Notes under the pieces: generated by a model
The model's input: the letters and a program-made list of their open reading frames with translations, nothing else
Databases searched by the model: none
What the model was told of the DNA's origin: nothing
Assembly (NCBI GenBank): GCA_964562985.1
Contig: CAZLWE010000053.1
Coordinates: 1 to 23,820 of the forward strand
Direction of reading: 5' to 3'
Length of the DNA stretch: 23,820 nt
Source: SHLQ01 sp964562985
GTDB lineage: Bacteria > Actinomycetota > Acidimicrobiia > Acidimicrobiales > SHLQ01
Position numbers and translations under genes: made by a program
Shown: positions 7,080 to 14,709 of the stretch, piece by piece
Layout: each line of letters starts with the position of its first letter
Position numbering within the stretch: the stretch's first letter is position 1

Positions 7080-9980
7080 TCATGAGCGGGCTGGCTCTAA
7101 CGACTGTTGGGCAGCATCGGGAACGTTGCGATTCGGTTCGCTGTCGTGCACCTCATTGTTCGCACCGACCCGTACTGGGTAGAACAAGAACACGAGAACC
7201 CAGGTGAGAATCGCAACGAGATCGGGATACCCCCAGGCCAGTTCACGTGTGAGAGGCACCAGCCAATCCCACCGCGGCACAAATCCCAGCAAGAAGACCG
7301 TCGTCATCTGCGAGGTCGACTGCACCAAGCTGGCAAGCATAAGAGCAGGCAATGCCCCGGGGCCGCGTCCGAGTGAAAACCAGCCGACCGCAGCCATAGC
7401 GATGACCGCCGCAGCCGTTCGGAATTCCACGCCGGGACTCACCAAGTCCGTCAAGACGGCGAACTGCATTTCCGTAGCGATGAGCCCGCCAAGCAGCACA
7501 GCAACCGCAGTAGCGGGGAGGCGCTTGCGCGGTGCCATGAGAAGTGCGATCACGCCAACGAACAGAGATCTTCTGATCGCACTCGCCTCAAAGATCGCGA
7601 GTTGCGCAGCTTCATAGTCTTCCAAAGTCATCTCGCCCTGAGGGAACCCGGGGGAGGGCACGAGGTGCACGAGGACATAGCGGTTACATACCCAAGCGGC
7701 GATGCACGCGACGGCGACTCGTTTCCAGTTCGATGAGACCTGATCGCAGAATGTCGCGATAGATCGATGCGGTCGTGTTGGTGGCTGCCAAGACGGCCAC
7801 GTGAAACACGCCAACGCAAGTGCTCCAAAGATCGCGGCAGCAGCGAGGCTTTGCCCCCCTGTTGGATTCACGAAGAGGAGGATTGCGAGCGCTGCAAACA
7901 GGACTCCGCCAATGGTTACCGGCAACGCTCGCCCCAGGGACGAATAGAACGCGAGTTGTGCAAGCACGAACCCTAAGGAGAGGAGCAGAATCCACGGCAG
8001 AAGGTCATCGTGATCTGACACGAGCCGGCTGAGCACCGAGCTCCAGTTGGAGGCCACTACTGCTGCGGCCACGGAGCTCGCAGCGAGAAGTGAGAATGAC
8101 CCTGTTAGCACCCGTTGCAGACCGCGCGACCAGGGCGTATCGATCCTCGCAGAGCTCGGGCCACGATCTTGGGATCCGGTCGCAAGAACCAATACCGCTG
8201 CGCATCCCACGACTGCGAACGAGCGGCCGACGTGGCTCTCCGACGTTCCTTGCGAAAGGACGCCATAGAAACCTGCCAGGGAAAGCACGGCGAGCGCGTG
8301 TGCATAGAGTTTCCATGCACCGAAGTCCTCTTCGTAGGATCCGAGCGCGAAGAGTGCTGTAGTGATTAGCACCAGTGCCCCGGCGGCAGCCGTAAGCCGG
8401 CCGGAAGAAAGACCGAGCTCGATTCCGGGTACATAGTTCACGATGAAGCCACCGCCTCCCCAAGAGAAGAACGGTGTTGCGAGCATCGCAAAACCGCCCG
8501 ATGCGATCAGCAGCAGGCGACTGAGTTGGGATGTCTCCTCCGATGGATTCGCCCAACGGAGCGATGCGGTTGCACTTGCGATGACGATGAGGCCAGCGAT
8601 CAGCACCACGAAGCGCGCAATGGTTAGACCCGTTTGGCCGGCACCGCTTATCGAGGCCAGAACAAATACCGTTCCGCATGCAGCGGCGACCGAGCGGAGC
8701 GCTGCGTCCCACGCAGTCGACAAACGCGAATGGTGACGCGCTGGGAGAACAAGAAGCCCAAGAATTAGTCCAAAGACCAACGCGTAGGTTCCGCCTCCAC
8801 GTTCAATTCCCGAGAACGTGGTTTCGTCGGTTCGATGCCAGACCGCAAAGGCGGAAACGACACTCAGCACACTGGCGACCCCATACACGCCGGTCTCAAA
8901 TACCAATGCTGATGTCGGCTCAGCAGGCTCGTCAGTTTCGGGCGCCGTGTCTTCACGCGAGAGGCTGTGCGCCCAGGCACCGAACCACAGTGTCGCCAAA
9001 CCGAACACGCCTATCTGCCATCCCTTCTCGACATGGTCGACGACGAAGCTGAGCAGAGTGATGACACCGCAGAGCATGGCGACGAGTGCAGTCGCAATGA
9101 CCTTGGGGCCCCATCGTGGGAAGGGGCTGTCTTCCTCTCGTTCGGGCGAGGCAGTGCCGCCATCGCCGTCCGAGTTTCCTGCGGGCGCGACGACTGCCGT
9201 TGACATGGGCATCTCGCCCAGTCTTTCGTTGGGAGCTACCGGCATCACCGAATCGGACGCGGCTTCTTCGAAGGGTTCTGGCACGGCGACAACGCGAGGC
9301 TCCGTCGCAGCAACGACGGGAACCGCCACGGTCTCGATCGGAGGCGTTGCCGACAGGTTGTGGGCGGTCGTCGCCCACGGGTCGACCGAGTTTGGGGTTC
9401 CTTGGACCGGTATCCATATCCCCGCAGCTGGGTCACGTCGAAAGAGGCGATCGGTGAGCGCACGATCCTGGCGATCCAATGTGGCCGAGAATTCAGCCGC
9501 TCGGCGCAGCTGCGTGATCCCGTCAGCATCGTTCCGATCACAAATGACGAGGGTGTCGAGTGCCCCGATAGCGGCGACCGGACCATTGGGGAAGTGCGCC
9601 CGAATGACGTCGCGCTCCCACAACGAACGAATAAGCACCAAGCTCGCGGCGTGATCCCCTGCGCCCTCCACCGCAAGCGCTCGACCCATTCGTCGAAACG
9701 TTACGCTCGCACCGATGCGGGCAAGGTTTGCGATGCCGGTCGAAAGAAGCGCTTCGTCGGTTAGTCCTGCGGACGTACGTGCATCTTCGGTCACGAACCT
9801 TTTGCCTGAGGGGTCGGGCAGGGCGTACACCACCAGTAGGCCCGGTTGGAATATGTGCGCAGCAACCGTCTGACCGTCCGCTTGCACAATGGGCGCGAAC
9901 GACCCCGGCCTGCTTGAAGTTCCCGCGGCTGGCCACGGATTCCGGGCCAGCTGCGCTATTGCGCTGTTGATGTCCACCAT
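7080..9980 (-). CDS. Orphan polytopic membrane protein with DUF1444-like N-terminal domain, 966 aa
   Basis: I do not recognise this protein as a whole. Residues about 45-190 resemble the soluble DUF1444 type (a VVY..PD...RFVTEDA.. strand-loop, a NL helix, an LW segment, then VAAIGALDTLVI). A Pro/Ala/Glu-rich linker (about 191-290) follows. From about 293 to the end there are roughly 18-20 hydrophobic helices, many Ala/Val/Leu-rich with short loops, in the manner of large integral membrane proteins. There is no signal peptide, so the N-terminal domain should be cytoplasmic. The ATG at 9978-9980 is chosen because GGTGGGGA lies about 5 nt upstream; an in-frame GTG at 9996-9998 lacks one. It is convergent with rpe and stands alone, so neighbours give no hint. 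Signalling, transport or envelope roles are all open. Confidence 0.75.
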   Translation of the reverse strand: MVDINSAIAQLARNPWPAAGTSSRPGSFAPIVQADGQTVAAHIFQPGLLVVYALPDPSGKRFVTEDARTSAGLTDEALLSTGIANLARIGASVTFRRMGRALAVEGAGDHAASLVLIRSLWERDVIRAHFPNGPVAAIGALDTLVICDRNDADGITQLRRAAEFSATLDRQDRALTDRLFRRDPAAGIWIPVQGTPNSVDPWATTAHNLSATPPIETVAVPVVAATEPRVVAVPEPFEEAASDSVMPVAPNERLGEMPMSTAVVAPAGNSDGDGGTASPEREEDSPFPRWGPKVIATALVAMLCGVITLLSFVVDHVEKGWQIGVFGLATLWFGAWAHSLSREDTAPETDEPAEPTSALVFETGVYGVASVLSVVSAFAVWHRTDETTFSGIERGGGTYALVFGLILGLLVLPARHHSRLSTAWDAALRSVAAACGTVFVLASISGAGQTGLTIARFVVLIAGLIVIASATASLRWANPSEETSQLSRLLLIASGGFAMLATPFFSWGGGGFIVNYVPGIELGLSSGRLTAAAGALVLITTALFALGSYEEDFGAWKLYAHALAVLSLAGFYGVLSQGTSESHVGRSFAVVGCAAVLVLATGSQDRGPSSARIDTPWSRGLQRVLTGSFSLLAASSVAAAVVASNWSSVLSRLVSDHDDLLPWILLLSLGFVLAQLAFYSSLGRALPVTIGGVLFAALAILLFVNPTGGQSLAAAAIFGALALACFTWPSWQPPTRPHRSIATFCDQVSSNWKRVAVACIAAWVCNRYVLVHLVPSPGFPQGEMTLEDYEAAQLAIFEASAIRRSLFVGVIALLMAPRKRLPATAVAVLLGGLIATEMQFAVLTDLVSPGVEFRTAAAVIAMAAVGWFSLGRGPGALPALMLASLVQSTSQMTTVFLLGFVPRWDWLVPLTRELAWGYPDLVAILTWVLVFLFYPVRVGANNEVHDSEPNRNVPDAAQQSLEPARS

Positions 9981-10024
9981 TTGTTCCCCACCAAACACTT
10001 CGGCTAGCGAAGCGGGCGCCTTAA

Positions 10025-10270
10025 GTAGCGCACGGCACTTGCGGCTTCGAACGTAGCGAGGATCCCGAGGACCGTCGCTCTCGCGTTCTCAACCTCACCA
10101 CCGAAGGTCGGACGGTGACGGAGAAAATTGCAAAGGAGCTGCCTGCACAACTTGGCGCGATGTTCGCAGGCATCGACGATCAGAAGATCGACGTACTCCT
10201 ATCGATTCTCGATCGTCTCGAAGAAAACGTCCGAACCGCTATCGAACCCAACCCAGTGAAGCCCGGGTAG
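10025..10270 (+). pseudogene. 3' remnant of a MarR-family transcriptional regulator
   Basis: An open frame of 81 codons, with a stop immediately upstream (10022-10024) and no start at its 5' end, encodes a recognisable MarR C-terminal half. The wing is E-R-S-E-D-P-E-D-R-R-S-R-V-L-N-L-T-T-E-G-R, matching the family D-x-R-x(3)-V-x-LT-x2-G pattern, followed by an amphipathic dimerisation helix ending at TAG 10268-10270. The first half, including the DNA-recognition helix, is missing, so the protein cannot work as a normal repressor. The region between it and the membrane-protein gene shows no matching N-terminal part. I infer decay by deletion; residues just before the wing (about 10025-10054) are already degraded. 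Confidence 0.72.
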
Positions 10271-10396
10271 CTCGCAGCTGCGAAGCCGGTGCGAGCGGGC
10301 GCGGCCTCTGGCCAGCAGGCGCGAGGTCGAGGGCGCCCTGCGCCCGGATCCGAGCCCTGGAGGGCGAAGCCCGGGAGAGCAGCACTCTGATTTATT
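10271..10396. other. GC-rich non-coding stretch with small hairpins
   Basis: No gene is visible here. It contains GGGCGC-CCT-GCGCCC (10331-10345) and a GCCCT-GG-AGGGC repeat (10353-10364). These could end any remaining plus-strand transcription from the MarR remnant. Confidence 0.4.
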
Positions 10397-10427
10397 GTCC
10401 GGCGGCTCCGCCGCCAGACGAATCAGA
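10386..10427 (-). terminator. Long hairpin at the clpP 3' end
   Basis: A 10-bp stem (10397-10406 with 10410-10419, one G-T pair on the minus strand, 3-nt loop) is extended by an outer 7-bp stem TCTGATT/AATCAGA (10386-10392 with 10421-10427) across a small internal loop. The outer arm overlaps the clpP stop codon. There is no strong T tract, so it may also act as a 3' stabiliser. Confidence 0.6.
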
Positions 10428-11022
10428 TGTCGGTGCGGGAGGTGATAACCCGGTCGATGATGCCGTAGTCCTTGGCTTCTTCGGCGGTGAACCAGCGGTC
10501 ACGATCAGAGTCTTCTTCGATGGTTTCGAAGCTTTGACCCGTGTGCTCGGCGATAAGCGCCTGGAGCAACTTCTTGGTTGCCGCCATCTGCTCGGCCTGA
10601 ATCTTGATGTCTGAGGCCTGGCCGCGCACGCCACCCAGTGGCTGATGCATCATGATGCGGGCGTGTGGCAGGGCGTAGCGCTTGCCCTTTGCGCCGGCAC
10701 CGAGGAGGAACTGCCCCATCGAGGCCCCGAGGCCCATACAGATGGTGCCAACGTCGGGCTGCACGAATTGCATCGTGTCGTAGATCGCCATGCCTGAGGT
10801 GACGGAGCCACCAGGCGAATTGATGTAGAGCCAGATGTCTTTCTCCGGATCCTGGCTCTCGAGGTGAAGCATCTGCGCCGTCAGATAATTTGCGATCTCG
10901 TCGTTCACGTCGGTGCCGAGAAAGACAATGCGGTCCTTGAGCAAGCGGTTGTAGATATCCATCCGCGAAACGTCCTCGGAAAGGGACGCTGCATACGAGG
11001 TGCCGGGCAGTTCGATGGCCAT
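10423..11022 (-). CDS. clpP: ATP-dependent Clp protease proteolytic subunit, 199 aa
   Basis: ClpP is the serine peptidase barrel that degrades proteins unfolded by ClpX or ClpC, including tmRNA-tagged ones. The catalytic triad is complete: S101 (GASMGQ), H126 (MMHQPLGG) and D175 (DSDRD), spaced as in E. coli ClpP. Hallmark stretches YINSPGG (66-72), HTGQ and EEAKDYGIID are present. The ATG at 11020-11022 has AGGAG 5 nt upstream; the open frame continues 25 codons further but lacks a ribosome-binding site there. Actinobacteria usually carry clpP1-clpP2 in tandem, often near clpX. Here a single clpP stands between a hairpin and a tRNA, with neither partner in the window, so a second copy presumably lies elsewhere. 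Confidence 0.96.
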   Translation of the reverse strand: MAIELPGTSYAASLSEDVSRMDIYNRLLKDRIVFLGTDVNDEIANYLTAQMLHLESQDPEKDIWLYINSPGGSVTSGMAIYDTMQFVQPDVGTICMGLGASMGQFLLGAGAKGKRYALPHARIMMHQPLGGVRGQASDIKIQAEQMAATKKLLQALIAEHTGQSFETIEEDSDRDRWFTAEEAKDYGIIDRVITSRTDI

Positions 11023-11033
11023 TGTTCTCCTGA

Positions 11034-11097
11034 TTGGGAAACGTCGTGTGGGTTGGGTGATTATGCCCAACAACATGTGGGTCAGGATATTTCCCAA
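11034..11097 (-). repeat. Nested inverted repeats in the clpP upstream region
   Basis: An outer 8-bp pair, TTGGGAAA (11034-11041) with TTTCCCAA (11090-11097), encloses an inner 6-bp pair, GTTGGG (11052-11057) with CCCAAC (11066-11071). All four arms share a TTGGG/CCCAA core. They lie just upstream of the clpP ribosome-binding site. They could fold as an mRNA leader or serve as repeated protein-binding sites. Confidence 0.45.
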
Positions 11098-11207
11098 CCG
11101 ACGTCGTTCAGGCTACTCCTTGCTATCGGCACGTCGGCGTTTCAGTGGAGTTCTCCGTTCAGGTTTGCGACTTTGGTCAGATGTTCGCTCGTTCGCGCCA
11201 CAAGGGG

Positions 11208-11213
11208 TAGTGT
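11208..11213 (+). promoter_or_regulatory. Possible -10 element of tRNA-Leu
   Basis: TAGTGT fits TANNNT and lies 11 nt before the mature tRNA 5' end, leaving a leader of a few bases for RNase P. A -35 is not convincing (TTCGCT, 18 nt upstream). Confidence 0.3.
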
Positions 11214-11224
11214 GACGATGTTCT

Positions 11225-11308
11225 GCGGACGTGGCGGAATTGGCAGACGCGCCAGGTTTAGGTCCTGGTGAGAGAAATCTCGTGTGGGTTCAAGTCCCAC
11301 CGTCCGCA
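11225..11308 (+). tRNA. tRNA-Leu, anticodon TAG
   Basis: The cloverleaf is complete. The acceptor stem GCGGACG pairs with CGTCCGC. The anticodon stem CCAGG/CCTGG encloses loop TTTAGGT, anticodon TAG, reading CUN leucine codons. A long class II variable arm follows, and the T arm is GTGGG-TTCAAGT-CCCAC. The discriminator is A at 11308 and the 3' CCA is not encoded. The tRNA lies only 19 nt upstream of the following coding sequence. Confidence 0.96.
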
Positions 11309-11327
11309 CGAAAATTCGAATTCGCTT

Positions 11328-14114
11328 ATGTCTGAACCCAGCGCAACAACGCCTCCCGTTTCCGCCGACGTCATCGCGACGATGATCGCGACGGTTCCAT
11401 TCGGTCTCGTGGTGGTGGATTCGAACAACTCGATGGCGATCGCCAACCACGAGGGGGCGTCCCTTTTCGGCCTTACTGTCGACAGCGCTCCGGGAGTGGC
11501 ACTGGTGGACTTGCTCGCCGATCCCGCCGAAGCGTTACTGCTCGACGAACTACTCCGGGAAGCAAGAGAGGGAGAACGCACCGGACGGTCGTTTACCTTC
11601 AAGGCCGGACAGATGGTACGAGCCCTGGATTTGCAGTGTTGGCTCCAACCCACCGAGGCGGGTGATGCGGTACTCGTCATGATCGAGGTACCCGAAGCCC
11701 ACGATCAGACTCGACAAATTCGCCGCCTGATCGCCAATAGTCCGCGAGGCATGGCGCGCCTCGTCGGCAACACGATGATGACCGACCTCAATGATCGTTG
11801 GACGGAGATCACCGGCCAGTCGTTGTTCGAGGCAACCGGCGAAGGGTGGTTGCAACGAATCGATGAGGATGGACGCAGCGAGTTTCTCGAAGCTCTGCAG
11901 GATGCGATGACCAACGGTCGGGGGCTGCAAGGCCGCCTTCGCGTCATCACGACCGAGGGAGACTACCGCTGGCTCGACATCGCGCTAACTCCCCTCGTCC
12001 AACCCGGCGCTTCGTTGCTTTCTTTCGACGATTCGACCGAAGATATCGGCGCTGCCCGGCGAGCTGACGAGCTGACGCGCGTTCTCGAAGCATCTCGAGA
12101 CCTCGTCGGGATCCTCACCCCTGATGGAGAGACGTTCGTCTACCTCAACGACGCGCTTACCGAACTCCTCGGCGAGTCTGCGAAGAACGCGAGCCTCACC
12201 TCATGTGTGGATGCTGAGGGGATCGATGTGCTCGAGTCCGTGGCTCTTCCGAGCGTCCTCTCTTCAGGCAATTGGCGAGGCGATCTCACGCTTCGTACCG
12301 CCGACAGTGCGACCATGCCGGTTTCGGCAATGTTGGTAGCCCATATCGGCAACGCAGGAAACTGCGAGGCGATCTCGATCGTCGCTCGCGACCAAAGCGA
12401 ACTTCGCGCTACCCAGGAACGACTGGCCGAATCCGAAAACCGCATGCACGCCCTGGTCGAGAACTCGGCAGATTTGCTGATCGTTCTCACCGCGGAAGGC
12501 ACCGTGCAATACGCCTCACCGGCGGTAGGGCGCTCGCTGGCATATGCCCCCGGGGCCCTCGACGGCACTGACGTTGTCGAAATACTCCACCCAGAAGACC
12601 TCGACCGAGGCTACGAGTTCATCGCCCAGGTACGCGCCTCATCCTCGGAGGACACGCCCGTCCAAACAGAACTCCGAGTGGCCCATGGAGACGGCTCCTA
12701 TCGACATCTCGAAGTCACGGCCAACAATCTCCTCGACAATCCAGCGATTGGCGGCATCGTCTTGAACGGCGCCGACATCACGGACCGAGTTGCCGCTACT
12801 GCTCGACTCGAGGAGCAGGCGTACCACGATGACCTCACCGGACTGCCGAATCGAGCTCTCCTCATCGAAAAGCTACGCGACTCGTTGCAGCGCGCAAGTG
12901 AGCGGCGAATGCTCGTTGGCCTACTCTTCCTTGATCTCGACCGCTTCAACGTCGTGAATGAGTCGCTCGGCCACCTCGCCGGCGATGAGCTGCTCAAGGA
13001 AGTCGCTCAGCGAATGTCCGAAGTGGTCAAGCCTGGCGATGTTGTAGCGAGGTTGGGTGGTGATGAGTTCGCAGTCGTCGCTCCCGACATGTTGCACCGC
13101 GGCGACGCCATCGTGCTCGCCCGCCGCATCCGAAAGGCGCTCACCGAACCCATCACCGTCATGGGCCAAACCGCCGTGATCACCACCTCTATTGGCATCG
13201 CTATCGCCGAGGGAGGCGAGCAACCACCTGATCTCCTGCGCGACGCAGACACCGCGATGCACCGGGCGAAGGAAAAGGGTCGCGACATCGCGATCGTCTT
13301 CGACGACCATCTCCGCGACCAAGCCATTCGCCGCCTCGAGGTCGAAACGCAGCTTCGTGCAGCGCTCGACTCCGACGCACTCGTCGTCCACTACCAGCCC
13401 GTCCTCGACATCGGGACGGGGAAATTGGCTGGTGCGGAAGCGCTCGTCCGGCTTCAGAATCCTGACGGCTCACTGGTAATGCCCGGCCACTTCATCGATG
13501 TGGCTGAGGACTCAGGCCTTATCGCTCAACTCGGCCATCAGGTACTGGTGAAGTCGATTCACCAAGCCGCGGAGTGGACCGCACTGAAGGTTCCCGGGCA
13601 AAGCCCCCCATCGGTTGCGGTGAACGTGTCCGCCCGCCAGTTAAGCGATCCGAAGTATCCCGACATTGTGCACCGCGAACTGACCACGGCTGGCTTGGCG
13701 CCCTATCAGCTGTCGTTGGAGCTGACCGAGAGTGCCCTGATCGACGGAAACCCCGCGATCGAAGCATCGCTCCAGAAGCTGCATGACCTCGGGGTGCGGA
13801 TCGGCCTTGACGATTTCGGTACGGGTTTCTCGTCGCTCGCCTATTTGAAGCGATTCCCGATCAGCTTCTTAAAGATCGACCGCAGTTTCGTCAATGGTCT
13901 CGGAACCGATGATGACGACTCGGCCATCGTTCGAGCGACCGTTGCTCTGGCCCATGGCTTAAACCTTCGTGTCGTCGCCGAGGGCGTAGAAACCGACGAC
14001 CAACTCAGCCGATTGTCAGACCTGCAATGTGAATACGGGCAGGGCTACTTGTTCTCGAAGCCCATCGATCCAAAAGCGTTTCAGAGTTTCCTCGGGCAAC
14101 GCTGGGCGTCTTAA
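11328..14114 (+). CDS. Four-PAS GGDEF-EAL cyclic-di-GMP turnover protein, 928 aa
   Basis: This is a cytoplasmic signalling protein with no membrane segment or signal peptide. Four PAS-like modules cover roughly residues 10-115, 125-240, 250-365 and 370-490. The diguanylate cyclase domain begins near YHDDLTGLPNR (499) and has an intact GGDEF at 577-581. The phosphodiesterase domain has EAL at 704-706, NVSARQL, the DDFGTGFSSL loop from 828, KIDRSFV and EGVET. Both catalytic cores look complete, so it could make and degrade c-di-GMP, with PAS input deciding the balance. The usual product-inhibition R-x-x-D upstream of GGDEF is K-P-G-D, so the I-site is probably not canonical. The ATG at 11328-11330 is chosen because the longer open frame starts inside the tRNA; no clear ribosome-binding site precedes it. 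Confidence 0.93.
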   Translation: MSEPSATTPPVSADVIATMIATVPFGLVVVDSNNSMAIANHEGASLFGLTVDSAPGVALVDLLADPAEALLLDELLREAREGERTGRSFTFKAGQMVRALDLQCWLQPTEAGDAVLVMIEVPEAHDQTRQIRRLIANSPRGMARLVGNTMMTDLNDRWTEITGQSLFEATGEGWLQRIDEDGRSEFLEALQDAMTNGRGLQGRLRVITTEGDYRWLDIALTPLVQPGASLLSFDDSTEDIGAARRADELTRVLEASRDLVGILTPDGETFVYLNDALTELLGESAKNASLTSCVDAEGIDVLESVALPSVLSSGNWRGDLTLRTADSATMPVSAMLVAHIGNAGNCEAISIVARDQSELRATQERLAESENRMHALVENSADLLIVLTAEGTVQYASPAVGRSLAYAPGALDGTDVVEILHPEDLDRGYEFIAQVRASSSEDTPVQTELRVAHGDGSYRHLEVTANNLLDNPAIGGIVLNGADITDRVAATARLEEQAYHDDLTGLPNRALLIEKLRDSLQRASERRMLVGLLFLDLDRFNVVNESLGHLAGDELLKEVAQRMSEVVKPGDVVARLGGDEFAVVAPDMLHRGDAIVLARRIRKALTEPITVMGQTAVITTSIGIAIAEGGEQPPDLLRDADTAMHRAKEKGRDIAIVFDDHLRDQAIRRLEVETQLRAALDSDALVVHYQPVLDIGTGKLAGAEALVRLQNPDGSLVMPGHFIDVAEDSGLIAQLGHQVLVKSIHQAAEWTALKVPGQSPPSVAVNVSARQLSDPKYPDIVHRELTTAGLAPYQLSLELTESALIDGNPAIEASLQKLHDLGVRIGLDDFGTGFSSLAYLKRFPISFLKIDRSFVNGLGTDDDDSAIVRATVALAHGLNLRVVAEGVETDDQLSRLSDLQCEYGQGYLFSKPIDPKAFQSFLGQRWAS

Positions 14115-14707
14115 CCCCGATCACGCAGTTGTTCGCGAAGAGCTCGAAAGGCTCGACCGCGATGACTGATGGCGTGCTTGGCGGTGGGGGCCATCTCTGC
14201 GAATGTTTGCCCGTTGCTTTCTTCAGGCACGAAGATCGGGTCGTATCCGAATCCTCCGCCACCTGAGGGGTTGACCGCGATTGCGCCCTCCACGACCCCA
14301 TGGGCAATCAGCTCGTCACCGTCGGGGAAGTGGATCATCGCCACGGTCCGAAAGCGCGCCGTCCGCTTCGACTCGGGCACATCACCCAACACGTTGAGGG
14401 TCTTGGCGACGTTGTCGGCATAGGTTGCGTCATCGCCTGCGAACCGGGCCGTGTGCACTCCAGGCGCACCGTCGAGGTAGTCGATCTCGAGTCCGGTGTC
14501 GTCGGCCATTGCAGGCAGGCCCGTAGCCGACGAAATTGCGACCGCCTTGAGACGGGCGTTTCCTTCGAGGGTGTCGGCGTCTTCGATCACCTCGCCGACG
14601 CTGTCCGGCCTCGGGACAATATCGACGATGTCGGACATCAATAGCGCTATCTCTTCAACCTTGTCAGGGTTCGCGCTCGCCATCACGACCCGCATCAAGT
14701 CAGCCAT
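14111..14707 (-). CDS. rdgB: RdgB/HAM1-family XTP/dITP pyrophosphatase, 198 aa
   Basis: The enzyme hydrolyses non-canonical purine nucleoside triphosphates (dITP, XTP) to monophosphates, keeping them out of DNA and RNA. Family motifs in order: SANPDK (11-16), LEGNA-x2-K (47-54), the catalytic ADDTGLE (68-74), APGVHTARFAG (81-91), GFGYDP (152-157) and SHRGRA (181-186). Length is typical. The ATG at 14705-14707 starts 2 nt after the rph stop, so the pair is an operon and probably translationally coupled; the open frame upstream of this ATG only runs through rph. Its stop lies within 4 nt of the convergent GGDEF-EAL stop: the last codons of the two genes overlap. rph-rdgB adjacency is conserved in actinobacteria. 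Confidence 0.95.
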   Translation of the reverse strand: MADLMRVVMASANPDKVEEIALLMSDIVDIVPRPDSVGEVIEDADTLEGNARLKAVAISSATGLPAMADDTGLEIDYLDGAPGVHTARFAGDDATYADNVAKTLNVLGDVPESKRTARFRTVAMIHFPDGDELIAHGVVEGAIAVNPSGGGGFGYDPIFVPEESNGQTFAEMAPTAKHAISHRGRAFRALREQLRDRG

Positions 14708-14709
14708 CG

